DNA of 64,000 nucleotides from an uncultured Selenomonadaceae bacterium (GTDB lineage: Bacteria > Bacillota > Negativicutes > Selenomonadales > Selenomonadaceae): positions 22,858 through 86,857 of the forward strand of contig CAJOCQ010000008.1 in NCBI GenBank assembly GCA_905233135.1, in the 5' to 3' direction. The notes below the pieces were generated by a model. That model was not told the DNA's origin. It saw only the letters and a program-made list of their open reading frames with translations, and ran no database searches. The position numbers and the translations under genes are program-made. Shown one piece after another: positions 34,765-43,144 of the stretch (positions within the stretch are counted from its first letter, which is position 1; each line of letters starts with the position of its first letter).

Positions 34765-35874
34765 TTAAACGCGAGCATTCTTTGTGATGATGTAAGGGAA
34801 AGCTTCAACGCCTTTTAACCAGCGGTTCTTTGTAATCATAACATTTTTATCACAAATAATATTTTCGACGCGTGCGCCTTCTTCGACTTGGCAACGTTGC
34901 ATTAAGATACAATCTTTGACAACTGCGCCCTTTTCGACTTTGACGCCTCTGAAAATAATTGAATTTTCGACTCTGCCGCGAATTATGCAACCGTTGGCAA
35001 TGAGTGAATTTTTAACTTCAGCAGTATCTTTGTATTGAACGGGAACTTCATCCTTAACTTTTGTGAAAATCGGGCGTTCTTTGTTCATAAAGAGTTCAGC
35101 CCAAATTTCGGGGTTAAGGCAATCGCGGTTAGCTTTGTAGTAAGCTTCGGTTGAATTGATACGCGCAACGTAGCCTTTGTGTTCGTAGGCAGAAATTTTT
35201 TGTTCTTGGGCGTGTCTCATAATACCGTCAATCAAGAAATCTTGTCCGCCGCGTTCATAGGTGGAGCGAACGATATAAGCGAAAGTAGGAACGGGCATAA
35301 GGTACGCGCTTAAAACTGCTTTATGCCCTTTTTTAACGCCGTTAGTTTCTGCAAGGTCAGTAACAACGCCGTTTGTACTTGTTTCAATGACAACTGTTTT
35401 GCCAGGTTTATCAACGTCAACAGTTTTATAAATCATTGTAATATCTGCGCCGCTTTTTTTGTGAAAGTCAAGGACTTCTTTAAAATCGATATTGTAAACG
35501 TAGCTGCCGTTGACGAAGAGTACATATTTTTTATCGCTTAATTCTGCGAAGTCAAGGTTGGCGTAAATATCTTTCAAATCGCCTTTTCTTGCGTCAGTGC
35601 CGGGCAAAGCTGCGGGCAGGTAGGTTAAGCCGTCGCGGCGGCGTGCCAAATCCCAATCTTTACCGGAGCGGATATGGTCAAGAATTGCGCGGGAATAATC
35701 GGGCAACATAAGCCCTACGCTGTTAATTCCCGAATTAATCATATTTGACAGAGAGAAGTCAACGACGCGATAACGTCCCGCAAACGGCAGAGCCTCTACC
35801 GCACGAGTTGCCGCGAGCTCTCTGATTAAGTCATTACTTTCTTGAAGATTTACAATCCCCACTACTGTTTTCAA
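34765..35874 (-). CDS. glgD: Glucose-1-phosphate adenylyltransferase regulatory-type subunit
   Basis: 369 residues, GlgC-like but with the GlgD pattern. The nucleotide-binding loop is replaced by IVNLQESNDLIRELAATR, so the catalytic GGxGxRL motif is missing. LPFAGRYRVVDFSLSNMINSGI, SYVYNIDFKEVLDFH and a left-handed beta-helix C-terminus (SLIANGCIIRGRVENSIIFRG) remain. In Firmicutes GlgD pairs with GlgC and raises its activity. It lies 66 bases downstream of glgC. Confidence 0.93.
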   Translation of the reverse strand: MKTVVGIVNLQESNDLIRELAATRAVEALPFAGRYRVVDFSLSNMINSGINSVGLMLPDYSRAILDHIRSGKDWDLARRRDGLTYLPAALPGTDARKGDLKDIYANLDFAELSDKKYVLFVNGSYVYNIDFKEVLDFHKKSGADITMIYKTVDVDKPGKTVVIETSTNGVVTDLAETNGVKKGHKAVLSAYLMPVPTFAYIVRSTYERGGQDFLIDGIMRHAQEQKISAYEHKGYVARINSTEAYYKANRDCLNPEIWAELFMNKERPIFTKVKDEVPVQYKDTAEVKNSLIANGCIIRGRVENSIIFRGVKVEKGAVVKDCILMQRCQVEEGARVENIICDKNVMITKNRWLKGVEAFPYIITKNARV

Positions 35875-35895
35875 TGCAGAGCACCTCCTGTTTTT

Positions 35896-35938
35896 TTAGG
35901 GAAGAGTGGAAAGGGAATAGGGAAAAGTCCCATTTTTC
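35896..35938. repeat. Word-built sequence between glgC and glgD
   Basis: GGGAAGAGTGGAAAGGGAATAGGGAAAA, split into GGGAA/AGGGA-type words, with a partial inverted match (TCCCATTTTTCC). It resembles the heptamer-type repeats elsewhere in the window. Confidence 0.45.
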
Positions 35939-35940
35939 CA

Positions 35941-37071
35941 TTAACCGACAACTTCATTTTCAGCTACAACGGAAATTTCGCCTTCTTTGCCTTCGACTTT
36001 GGCATTGGCTTTAATGGTAACGTCCTGTGCGAGAATAGCATAATTGACAATCGCGCCGTCTTCGATAACCGTACCCGGGAAGATAACAGAATTTGTAACT
36101 TTTGCGCCTTTGCCGACGGTTGCGCCCGGGAAAATTACGGAATGTTCAACTTCGCCGAGAATCTTTGCGCCTTCGCTGATCATTGCGCGTTTAACGCTTG
36201 CATCGGGTCCTACATAGTGCGGCGGCATTGAGGGATTTGAAGAATAAATTTTCCAATCGCCGTTGAGTTCAAAAGGCGGAGTATCTTCCAACAAATCCAT
36301 ATTCGCAAGCCAAAGGCTTTCAATCGTTCCGACGTCTTTCCAGTAGCCGTCAAAAGCATAAGAAAACATTCTTGCGCCGTCATTTAACATTTTCGGAATT
36401 AAATCGTTGCCGAAATCGTGGCTTGAATTTTCATTTTCGCCGTCTTCGAGTAAATATTTTTTCAAGAATGAAGTTGTAAAAATATAAATACCCATTGACG
36501 CCAAATTGGATTTAGGTTCTTTCGGTTTTTCCTGAAATTCTACAATGCGCCCTGTTTCTTTGTCAGTAGCCATAATACCGAAACGCGGAGCTTCTTCCCA
36601 AGGAACTTCAAAAACGCCAATGGTAACATCTGCATTGTTGTTTTTGTGCGCTTCAAGCATCCAAGCATAATTCATTGTGTAAATATGGTCGCCTGAAAGA
36701 ATAATGATATACTCGGGGTCAACCAAATCAATGAAATTTAAATTTTGGTAAACTGCATCAGCGGTGCCGCGATACCAATCGCCGCCTTTTTCACGTGCAT
36801 AGGGCGGAAGTACGAATAAGCCGCCACCTGTACGATCCAAATCCCAAGAAGTGCCCGAGCCGAGATAACTGTGAAGTTCAAACGGTTTATACTGCGTGGC
36901 AATACCAACTTTGTTAATCCCGGAATTTACGCAGTTGGAGAGCGGAAAATCGATAATGCGATATTTGCCGCCGAAAGGAACAGCAGGTTTTGCAACGGTT
37001 TTCGTCAACGCTTTTAATCTGGAACCCTGCCCGCCGGCGAGGATCATTCCCAGACATTCAGTTTTTCTCAT
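35941..37071 (-). CDS. glgC: Glucose-1-phosphate adenylyltransferase (ADP-glucose pyrophosphorylase)
   Basis: 376 residues from the ATG at 37071, behind GGAGG and a T-run. It makes ADP-glucose from ATP and glucose-1-phosphate, the committed step of glycogen synthesis. The catalytic loop GGQGSRL is at residues 13-19, followed by [20 protein letters not shown], the GDHIYTM metal-site region, FQEKPKEP and a left-handed beta-helix tail ([19 protein letters not shown]). First gene of the glg operon. The promoter region upstream (37072-37300) has no clear consensus that I can defend. Confidence 0.96.
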   Translation of the reverse strand: MRKTECLGMILAGGQGSRLKALTKTVAKPAVPFGGKYRIIDFPLSNCVNSGINKVGIATQYKPFELHSYLGSGTSWDLDRTGGGLFVLPPYAREKGGDWYRGTADAVYQNLNFIDLVDPEYIIILSGDHIYTMNYAWMLEAHKNNNADVTIGVFEVPWEEAPRFGIMATDKETGRIVEFQEKPKEPKSNLASMGIYIFTTSFLKKYLLEDGENENSSHDFGNDLIPKMLNDGARMFSYAFDGYWKDVGTIESLWLANMDLLEDTPPFELNGDWKIYSSNPSMPPHYVGPDASVKRAMISEGAKILGEVEHSVIFPGATVGKGAKVTNSVIFPGTVIEDGAIVNYAILAQDVTIKANAKVEGKEGEISVVAENEVVG

Positions 37072-37220
37072 GAAAAAAAACCTCCTCGTTACTAAGAATA
37101 CACTTTTCAACGTACTGCAACGCTGAATTTGACTTTGTTTTGAGTTTCAATTTCTACGCACAATTTAAAATTCCTGCCGAAAATTTCAGAAAAAACTTTT
37201 TTTAATTTCTGAAAATAAGC

Positions 37221-37287
37221 GGGAAGTAGTGAGATAGGGGGATAGTAAAAACTATAACACTACACCGCTAACACACTATCACACTAA
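37221..37287. repeat. Word-built hairpin between glgC and lctP
   Basis: AGTAGTGAGATAGGGGGATAG on the left has inverted matches in CTATAACACTAC and CTATCACACTA on the right. On the minus strand it reads as TAGTGTGATAGTGTGTTAG words. It lies in the divergent region, which otherwise holds only the lctP promoter. Confidence 0.5.
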
Positions 37288-37300
37288 AATTAATTCCTGC

Positions 37301-37329
37301 TTGAAATTATCGCCTCTTCTGTATAAAAT
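37301..37329 (+). promoter_or_regulatory. Promoter of lctP
   Basis: TTGAAA (37301-37306), 17 bases, TAAAAT (37324-37329), overlapping TATAAA two bases earlier. Confidence 0.6.
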
Positions 37330-37368
37330 ATTCAAAAAATTTAAATTTGGAAGGGACGGGGAATTTTT

Positions 37369-38919
37369 TTGGATACTCTATTTTTTGCGGCACTTGCGCC
37401 AATAATATGGCTGATAATTGCACTAATCGGCTTGAAATTGCCGGCGTTTCAAGCTTGCACGGGCGCACTCATCATTTCATTATTAATAGCAATAAACTTT
37501 TTCGGTATGACTTATCAAGACACATTCACGGCGGCACTCGAAGGCGCAACAATGGCTGTTTGGCCAATTATTTGGGTTATCATTTCGGCAATTTTTACTT
37601 ACAACTTGTCTGTTTTTACAAAGGGAATGGACACTATTAAAGAAATGTTAAATTCCGTAAGTACCGACCAGCGCGTTATTGTTTTGTTAATTGCGTGGGG
37701 ATTCGGCGGCTTTTTGGAATGTATGTCGGGATTCGGTACAGCAGTTGCTATTGGCGCGTCAATGCTTGCAAGTATCGGTATTAATCCTATTGCTGCAATT
37801 TCAGTTTGTTTGTTGGCAAATGCAATGCAGTCTTCGTACGGTTCAATAGGCTTGCCGCTTACGACGCTTGCACAATTAACGGGCTTTGAGGGCGCGCAAA
37901 TTGCAACTTTTGCAACAGTTCAACTTGCTCCGTTGGTACTTATCATGCCGTTTTTAATGATTGTAACTTTTGGACAATCTTTAAAAGCTTTAAAAGGCGT
38001 AGTTGCAGTTTGTTTGGTTGCGGGCTTAGGCTTTTTGGTTCCTGCTATTGGCGCGGGATATTTTATGGGCGCGGGACTTGCAGGCGTTGCGGGTGCAATT
38101 TTTTCAATGAGTTTAATTATCGTGTACGCAAAATTTTTCCCCGTCAAAGATCCCGAATATCAAATTCAATCTGTCGCAGAAGAAACAAAAATTTCTTTTG
38201 ATAAAGGTTTAAAAGCGTGGCTGCCTTTCATTTTGATTTTTGTATTTTTGATTTTAACTTCAAAACTTGTACCGCCCGTCAATGAATTTTTGAGCCAAGC
38301 AAAAACTTCCATTGCAATTTACACGGGCGAAGGCGCGGGGCTTTATACTTTTGTTTGGATTGTTACGCCGGGTACTTTGATAATGACGGCGGCTGTAATT
38401 TCAGGATTTGTACAAGGTGCAACGGTTAATGATATGCTCAGCGTTTTGAGCAGAACAATTAAAACTATGATACCGACTTTTATTACAATGATAACGATTA
38501 TTGCAACTGCGCGCGTTATGGGCTATAGCGGAATGATTACGACAATGGCAACAACAACGGTTGCAGCAACGGGAGCTTTTTACCCATTTATTTCGCCGCT
38601 TATCGGCGCGGCAGGTTCGTTTATAACAGGATCTGCTACAACAAGCGGCGTTTTGTTCGGTAAATTGCAAGCTGATTCTGCGTTGGCAATAGGCGCAAAT
38701 GAAATTGGGCAATCTTGGGTTGCGGCGGCTAATGCTGCGGGCGCGTGCGTAGGCAAGCTTATTTCTCCTCAATCAATCGCAATAGGCGTTGCGGCGGTCG
38801 GTATTCGCGGCGTCGAAAGTCAAATTATGAATTTCGCCCTGAAAGTTTTCTTGCCGTTCATAATTATTATGGGCTGTATAATTTATTTCGGGTTGCCTGT
38901 TGTTGAAAATATGTTATGA
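37369..38919 (+). CDS. lctP: L-lactate permease family transporter
   Basis: 516 residues with about 12-14 hydrophobic segments, of the LctP family that imports lactate (or glycolate) with protons. Family marks: LKLPAFQACTGALIISLLIA, the GFGGFLECMSGFGTAVAIG loop, NAMQSSYGSIGLPLTTLAQLT and near the end GSFITGSATTSGVLFGKLQ. The start is TTG 37369 after GGAAGGG. No lactate dehydrogenase or LutABC cluster is adjacent; the broken flavodoxin-ferredoxin gene follows after 73 bases. Uptake of lactate fits the presence of a carboxyltransferase subunit. Confidence 0.9.
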   Translation: MDTLFFAALAPIIWLIIALIGLKLPAFQACTGALIISLLIAINFFGMTYQDTFTAALEGATMAVWPIIWVIISAIFTYNLSVFTKGMDTIKEMLNSVSTDQRVIVLLIAWGFGGFLECMSGFGTAVAIGASMLASIGINPIAAISVCLLANAMQSSYGSIGLPLTTLAQLTGFEGAQIATFATVQLAPLVLIMPFLMIVTFGQSLKALKGVVAVCLVAGLGFLVPAIGAGYFMGAGLAGVAGAIFSMSLIIVYAKFFPVKDPEYQIQSVAEETKISFDKGLKAWLPFILIFVFLILTSKLVPPVNEFLSQAKTSIAIYTGEGAGLYTFVWIVTPGTLIMTAAVISGFVQGATVNDMLSVLSRTIKTMIPTFITMITIIATARVMGYSGMITTMATTTVAATGAFYPFISPLIGAAGSFITGSATTSGVLFGKLQADSALAIGANEIGQSWVAAANAAGACVGKLISPQSIAIGVAAVGIRGVESQIMNFALKVFLPFIIIMGCIIYFGLPVVENML

Positions 38920-39156
38920 CGAAATTTATTATTTTTCGGAGTTAATAATATTTTTGAAAATACGGCATTTCTTTTTAAGGATAAAAAAACTTATGACGAA
39001 AATATTTTATTTTTCGGCTACTGGAAATTCTCTGTACGTCGCGCAGGTTTTACAAAAAAATTTGAACGGCGCAGAAATTTTTTCACCTAAGACGCGCCGC
39101 CGGAAGCCCCTAGCTTTAGCTATGGGGAAGGAAGGCGGCGCACAATTCCTTTCTGT

Positions 39157-39185
39157 TTGATTTTTTTATATTGGTTTATTATAAT
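39157..39185 (+). promoter_or_regulatory. Promoter inside the IS605-like element
   Basis: TTGATT (39157-39162), exactly 17 bases, TATAAT (39180-39185). It points to the right end and would start a transcript near 39192. Confidence 0.65.
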
Positions 39186-39191
39186 TTAAAG

Positions 39192-39358
39192 TATCGGGGA
39201 AACGGTTATGGCGCAAGCTGAAGGCACCCGTTTTTGTCTTAGGACAATCAATGCTGCAAGTTCTTGCGTAAAACTTGCAGGGCTGAAGTCATACAGCCGT
39301 ACGCGGTGGCTTAGGCTAACTGCAAGCCCCCGCCTTTAGGCGTGGGGTTTATGACTGC
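39192..39358 (+). ncRNA. Candidate omega-RNA/reRNA-like transcript of the IS605-like element
   Basis: About 165 bases between the internal promoter and the right end have no coding frame but several possible stems: CGGGGAAACGG.../GGCACCCG, CTGCAAGTTCTTGCG/TTGCAG, GGCTGAAGTCATACAGCC, and the terminal CCCCGCC/GGCGTGGGG. TnpB-associated guide RNAs of IS605 elements have this layout: a scaffold ending at the right-end hairpin, with the guide read from flanking DNA. The assignment is by position and structure only; an unrelated fold is possible. Confidence 0.4.
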
Positions 39359-40103
39359 CGAAAGAATTACTCAATAAAAATTTTGAAGTCGACGCCGAAA
39401 ACGTCGGCTTTATTTTTCCGCTGCATTACGGCGGCTTGCCAATTATCGTTGAAGAATTTCTAAAAAATTTGAACTTCAGCAACACGAAATATATTTTTGC
39501 AATTTGTACTTGCGGTATTCCGTTTTTAGGAAGAGTTTTTGAAGACTTGCAAAAAATTCTTGTCGAAAAAAATTTAAAACTCAATGCAACGTGGTATGTG
39601 CGACTTGTTTCAAATTATCTTCCCTACAGAGACACGGCGGCTGATTGGCGAATTAAACTGCGCTACATTTACGCCGATTGGCAACTGAAAAAAATTTGCG
39701 CGGCAGTCGCCGAAAATCAAACTCATTCAAGTTGGGAAATTTTTAAAGACAAATGCCAACAAATGCATGACGAGTGGCAAAAACGTCGCGCCGCTCTTGA
39801 TGAAAAATTTATTTGCGACGTTGCAAAGTGCGTTAAGTGCGGAATGTGCGAAAAAATTTGCCCCGTCAAAAATATCACGCGCCCGCAAGGTTCGCCCGTC
39901 TGGAATCATAATTGCGTTGAATGTTTGGGCTGCCTGCACATTTGCCCGAAAAAAGCGATTGACTTCGGCGAAATTACAAAAGGGCGCAAACGCTACATTA
40001 ATTGGAATGTTAAGCCGAAAGATTTATTTTAACTGTAGAAATAAAAAAAGCGGCGAGCGTGATGCGAGCCGCCTTTCGCGCAGGACGCGCAGCTATCGTA
40101 CTT

Positions 40104-40284
40104 CCGCCCGTCACTAAAGCCGCAGCGCGTACCAATGTTGATGCGTGGGAAAAAGTAGAGGCCCCAAAGGGGGCCGCCTGTTACTACGTGCGTACTTGAC
40201 CTTAGCGGCCCTGACGGGCGGGAAAAAAAGCACTTTTTCTTTGGTACTTTCTTTTTTTGCTTTGGAAAAAAGAAAGTACATTTA
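40104..40284 (-). repeat. Dispersed structured repeat, type I, copy D
   Basis: Minus-strand copy; the core 40104-40221 runs from CCGCCCGTCACTAAAGCC to TGACGGGCGG. The outer AAGAAAGTACATTTA end lies at 40270-40284. Just left of it is a GCGGC/GCCGC hairpin (40050-40072) and a reversed GTCCT-loop palindrome (CGCGCAGGACGCGC). Together with the leuA promoter these fill the gap after the EFR1-type gene. Confidence 0.85.
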
Positions 40285-40340
40285 ATTTAAATAAATTCAA
40301 TCTTAAAAAATAAAATCCGCCTTGTTAAAAACTTAAAAAA

Positions 40341-40369
40341 TTGACATTGAATTTTCGATATTATAAAAT
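40341..40369 (+). promoter_or_regulatory. Promoter of leuA
   Basis: TTGACA (40341-40346), 17 bases, TAAAAT (40364-40369). The leader is only about 35 bases, too short for a T-box or a classical attenuator. Confidence 0.75.
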
Positions 40370-40410
40370 TTCGACGTATTGTAAAAGAAAGAAGGTAAAA
40401 TTTTAAACCT

Positions 40411-42081
40411 ATGCAAAATTATAAAAAATACTCAAAAGGTTACTTTATGCCGCCTGAAATTGATTTGAGTTGGGCAAAAAAAGAATATCCCGACCACGCG
40501 CCCATTTGGTGCAGCGTAGACCTGCGCGACGGCAACCAATCTTTAATAATCCCTATGAGTCTTGACGAAAAAATAGAATTTTATAAAACACTCGTAAAAA
40601 TTGGCTTTAAAGAAATTGAAGTTGGTTTTCCCGCCGCCTCCGATACCGAATACGCGCTCCTTCGCAAACTCATTGAAGAAAATTTAATCCCCGATGATGT
40701 TACTGTTCAAGTTTTGACGCAAGCAAGAGAACATATTATCAAAAAAACTTTCGAGGCGTTGAAGGGCGCAAAAAATGCTATCGTTCACGTTTATAACTCA
40801 ACTTCCCTTGCTCAACGCGAACAGGTTTTCAGAATGTCCAAAGACGAAATTAAACAAATTGCAGTTGACGGCGCAAAACTTTTATTGGAACTTACAGAAA
40901 AAGCCGGCGCAAATTACCGCTTTGAATATTCGCCCGAAAGTTTCACGGGCACTGAACCCGAATACGCCCTCGAAGTTTGCAACGCTGTTCTTGACGTTTG
41001 GCAACCCGTCCTTGACAGAAAACCAATTATTAATATCCCCGTAACTGTTGAAATGTCAATGCCCCACGTTTACGCAATGCAAGTTGCTTACATTAACAAA
41101 AATCTTAAATACCGTGATAAAGTTGTTTTGAGTTTGCACCCGCACAACGACAGAGGCTGCGGCGTTGCTGATTCTGAATTGGGACTTTTGGCGGGCGCAG
41201 ACAGAATTGAAGGTACACTTTTCGGCAACGGCGAACGTACAGGCAATGTTGACATTGTTACTCTTGCAATGAATATGTTTGCACTCGGCGTCAATCCCAA
41301 TTTAGATTTTTCAAATATGCCCGCGCTTGTCGAAATTTACGAACGTGTTACAAGAATGCACGTACACGACAGGCAACCCTACGCAGGCGCACTTGTTTTC
41401 ACTGCGTTTAGCGGCTCCCATCAAGACGCCATTGCTAAAGGTATGCATTGGCGCGAGGAAAAAAATCCCGAACGCTGGACTGTTCCATATTTGCCGATTG
41501 ACCCGCACGACGTCGGAAGAGAATATGACGGCGACGTTATCAGAATAAATTCTCAAAGCGGCAAAGGCGGCGTCGGTTTCATTATGGAACAAAGATACGG
41601 CGTCGATATGCCTAAAAAAATGCGTGAAGACTTCGGCTACTGCGTTAAAGGCGTTTCCGATAAAAAACATAAAGAACTTTTGCCCGACGAAATTTATCAG
41701 ATTTTTATTAACGAATACGTGAACGTTGAAAAGCCCTATAAACTTTTGGAATTTCAACTTAAAAAAGAACCGGGCGGTACGCGCAGCGGCAGTGTCGATT
41801 TGGAAATTAACGGGCAACACGTTACCTACAGCGCACGCGGCAACGGCAGACTTGACGCCGTTTCAAATGCTATGCAGAAAAATTTAAATATTTCCTACAG
41901 CAACGTTACCTATAGCGAACACGCGCTCGAAATCGGACAATCTGCGCGCGCCATTGCCTATATCAGCATTACCGCAAATGACGGCAAAATTTATTGGGGC
42001 GCGGGTATGGACACTGATATAATTACCGCCTCAATTCTTGCTTTAATTTCGGCAATTAACAGAATGGTTGCAGGCAAATAA
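40411..42081 (+). CDS. leuA: 2-isopropylmalate synthase (long, LeuA2/fungal-actinobacterial type)
   Basis: 556 residues. It condenses acetyl-CoA with 2-ketoisovalerate in the first step of leucine synthesis. The catalytic barrel has WCSVDLRDGNQSL (metal-site Asp and Arg, residues 30-42), EIEVGFPAAS, SLHPHNDRGCG (metal His pair) and FGNGERTGNVD. A LeuA dimer/allosteric domain follows at the C-terminus (YSARGNGRLDAVSNAM), so leucine feedback is likely. The length and the opening PPEIDLSWAKKEYPDHAPIW match the long family (TIGR00970 type), less common in Firmicutes. AGAAGG lies 15 bases from the ATG, a rather long spacing; an internal ATG at 40447 is an alternative. The last 24 codons are repeated three times downstream. 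Confidence 0.93.
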   Translation: MQNYKKYSKGYFMPPEIDLSWAKKEYPDHAPIWCSVDLRDGNQSLIIPMSLDEKIEFYKTLVKIGFKEIEVGFPAASDTEYALLRKLIEENLIPDDVTVQVLTQAREHIIKKTFEALKGAKNAIVHVYNSTSLAQREQVFRMSKDEIKQIAVDGAKLLLELTEKAGANYRFEYSPESFTGTEPEYALEVCNAVLDVWQPVLDRKPIINIPVTVEMSMPHVYAMQVAYINKNLKYRDKVVLSLHPHNDRGCGVADSELGLLAGADRIEGTLFGNGERTGNVDIVTLAMNMFALGVNPNLDFSNMPALVEIYERVTRMHVHDRQPYAGALVFTAFSGSHQDAIAKGMHWREEKNPERWTVPYLPIDPHDVGREYDGDVIRINSQSGKGGVGFIMEQRYGVDMPKKMREDFGYCVKGVSDKKHKELLPDEIYQIFINEYVNVEKPYKLLEFQLKKEPGGTRSGSVDLEINGQHVTYSARGNGRLDAVSNAMQKNLNISYSNVTYSEHALEIGQSARAIAYISITANDGKIYWGAGMDTDIITASILALISAINRMVAGK

Positions 42082-42417
42082 TTTTTGGGGCGCAGAGCAA
42101 ACGCTCATATTCGTCGCCTTTGCAGGACACTGACATTATTACCGCGTCAATTCTTGCTTTAATTTCGGCTATTAACAGAATGGTTGCAGGCAAATAATTT
42201 TTGGGGCGCAGAGCAAACGCTCCTATTCGTCGCCTTTGCAGGACACTGACATTATTACCGCGTCAATTCTTGCATTAATTTCGGCGATTAACAGAATGGT
42301 TGCAGGCAAATAATTTTTGGGGCGCAGAGTAAACGCTCCTATTCGTCGCCTTTGCAGGACACTGACATTATTACCGCGTCGATTCTTGCTTTAATTTCGG
42401 CAATTAACAGGATGGTT
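42009..42417 (+). repeat. Four tandem 116-bp copies of the leuA 3' end
   Basis: Units begin at 42009, 42125, 42241 and 42357 (GGACACTGA). Each holds the last 24 codons of leuA including the stop, plus a 44-base tail with a GAGC-AAAC-GCTC hairpin and CTCCTATTCGTCGCCTTTGCA. Copy 1 is the real gene end; copy 4 breaks off at ATGGTT and continues as GATTCTAAAGACTAA. The period is not a multiple of three, so the copies are not extra coding repeats. In the coding part all seven variable sites are synonymous third positions (Asp, Ile, Ala three times, Ser, Arg codons). Confidence 0.9.
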
Positions 42418-42459
42418 GATTCTAAAGACTAAAGACTAGTGAATAGAGGAATAAAAAAA

Positions 42460-42635
42460 CCGCCCGTCACTAAGCCGCAGCCTTGCCTTTTGTTGGAGCG
42501 TAGGAAAAAGTTGGCGTCCCCCAACGGGGACTCACATTCTACGCGCGTACTTGAACCGAGCGGCCCTGACGGGCGGAAAAAAAGCACTTTTCTTTGGTTC
42601 TTTCTTTTTTGCTTCGGAAAAAGAAAGAACATTTA
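42460..42635 (-). repeat. Dispersed structured repeat, type I, copy E
   Basis: Minus-strand copy; the core 42460-42576 runs from CCGCCCGTCACTAAGCC to TGACGGGCGG. The inner hairpin has changed to GTCCCC/GGGGAC with the pairing kept. The outer end is AAGAAAGAACATTTA. It sits directly after the leuA tail copies and a short run of AAAGACT words (42424-42437). Confidence 0.85.
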
Positions 42636-42767
42636 AGATAAATTTTAAAATCTTAAATTTAAAAAATATTTTCAAGAATAAAGAAATGCCGACTTGTTAA
42701 AAATTAAAATTTCTATAACGCCGAAAATTTTCCAAGAATTAATAAAATTTATTTAATAAAAAAATTT

Positions 42768-42815
42768 CCACATTTCCGCCTCAACGGCGGCTTTTATTTT
42801 TTTGTGGAATTTTAT
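42768..42815 (+). terminator. Nested terminator-like hairpin upstream of the giant RTX gene
   Basis: CCGCC-TCAA-CGGCGG followed by CTTTTATTTTTTT, inside a wider AATTTCCACA/TGTGGAATTTT stem. It would isolate the giant gene from upstream transcription. Confidence 0.7.
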
Positions 42816-42904
42816 TTAAGCACTCAAATTTTTTCAACGATATAATTTATTGAAAGAGTTTTTTGTAGTAAATATTTCTGTGTTTTATTGAGGAGATGAT
42901 GCCT

Positions 42905-42961
42905 ATGATATCGAATGTAAACGCCAAATTTCAGGTTTACGCGGTTCAATTCTCGCCGTAA
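42905..42961 (+). CDS. Possible leader peptide of 18 residues before the giant RTX gene
   Basis: AGGAG (42891-42895) lies nine bases before an ATG that opens MISNVNAKFQVYAVQFSP and a TAA. Two further in-frame ATGs are at 42896 and 42899. A TATAAT at 42841 could be part of the promoter, but no good -35 box is seen. Either a regulatory leader or chance. Confidence 0.35.
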   Translation: MISNVNAKFQVYAVQFSP

Positions 42962-43008
42962 AAGTTGGAGATAATTTTTTTTAGGTTATTGGTTTTTGTA
43001 GGTAACCT

Positions 43009-43056
43009 TGCCCCTTTTATTTTCCGGAAAATTTCCCCAAGCAGAGGGAAGGGGCA
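43009..43056 (+). promoter_or_regulatory. Structured 5' untranslated region of the giant RTX gene
   Basis: TGCCCCTT (43009-43016) and AAGGGGCA (43049-43056) form a perfect 8-bp stem. Its loop contains the 14-base palindrome ATTTTCCGGAAAAT (43019-43032). It lies 88 bases before the start codon and could act on mRNA stability or translation. Confidence 0.5.
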
Positions 43057-43144
43057 TTGCGTTATAATTTTTTGCAAAAAATTAGGATGTTTAAACAGTG
43101 TTCTTAATGTAAAGGAATACGTTTCATGGAAGAGGTGCTTTATC

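Larger units (their letters stand above)
39087..39358 (+). mobile_element. Non-autonomous IS200/IS605-like element
   Basis: 272 bp inserted in the EFR1-type gene after TTTTTTCAC, with no target duplication, as expected for single-strand IS200/IS605 transposition. Each end has a subterminal hairpin of the same plan. Left: AAGCCCC-TAGCTTTAGCTA-TGGGG (39104-39126), within a perfect GCGCCGCC/GGCGGCGC outer stem (39094-39141). Right: AAGCCCCC-GCCTTTAGGC-GTGGGG (39324-39347) followed by TTTATGAC. No transposase (TnpA) or TnpB frame exists inside. A promoter and a structured region fill the middle. One base of uncertainty at both ends comes from a shared C. Confidence 0.75.
38993..40032 (+). pseudogene. 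EFR1-type flavodoxin/4Fe-4S ferredoxin gene split by a 272-bp element
   Basis: The ATG at 38993 opens FYFSATGNSLYVAQVL, the FMN-binding loop of a flavodoxin-like domain. After IFS the frame runs into the inserted element and stops at 39160. Beyond the element, from 39359, the same protein resumes as PKELLNKNFEVDAENVGF and FPLHYGG, continues through CTCGIPF, and ends with two 4Fe-4S ferredoxin motifs (CVKCGMCEKICPVKN and CVECLGCLHICPKKA). Removing 39087-39358 restores one frame of about 255 residues, the expected length for EFR1-family proteins. The insertion is 272 bases, so the frame is shifted as well as interrupted. The C-terminal part could still be made from internal starts; otherwise the gene is inactive. 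Confidence 0.85.

Noticed and set aside
38900..39160. An 86-residue protein read from 38900
   Set aside because: It starts inside lctP and ends inside the inserted element; it is the broken N-terminal part of the EFR1-type gene, whose real start is 38993.
39087..39358. A complete IS605 insertion sequence
   Set aside because: There is no transposase or TnpB frame; only the ends and a non-coding middle are present.
40370..40410. T-box or leucine attenuator before leuA
   Set aside because: The leader is about 35 bases; no antiterminator, specifier loop or Leu-codon peptide fits.
42009..42417. Integron-like attC array
   Set aside because: The units are copies of the leuA end, not cassettes, and I see no attC core sites or integrase.
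42965..43144. Upstream extension of the giant RTX gene by 60 codons
   Set aside because: It covers a structured leader with a hairpin, has no RBS, and the ATG at 43145 has AGAGGTG at good spacing.
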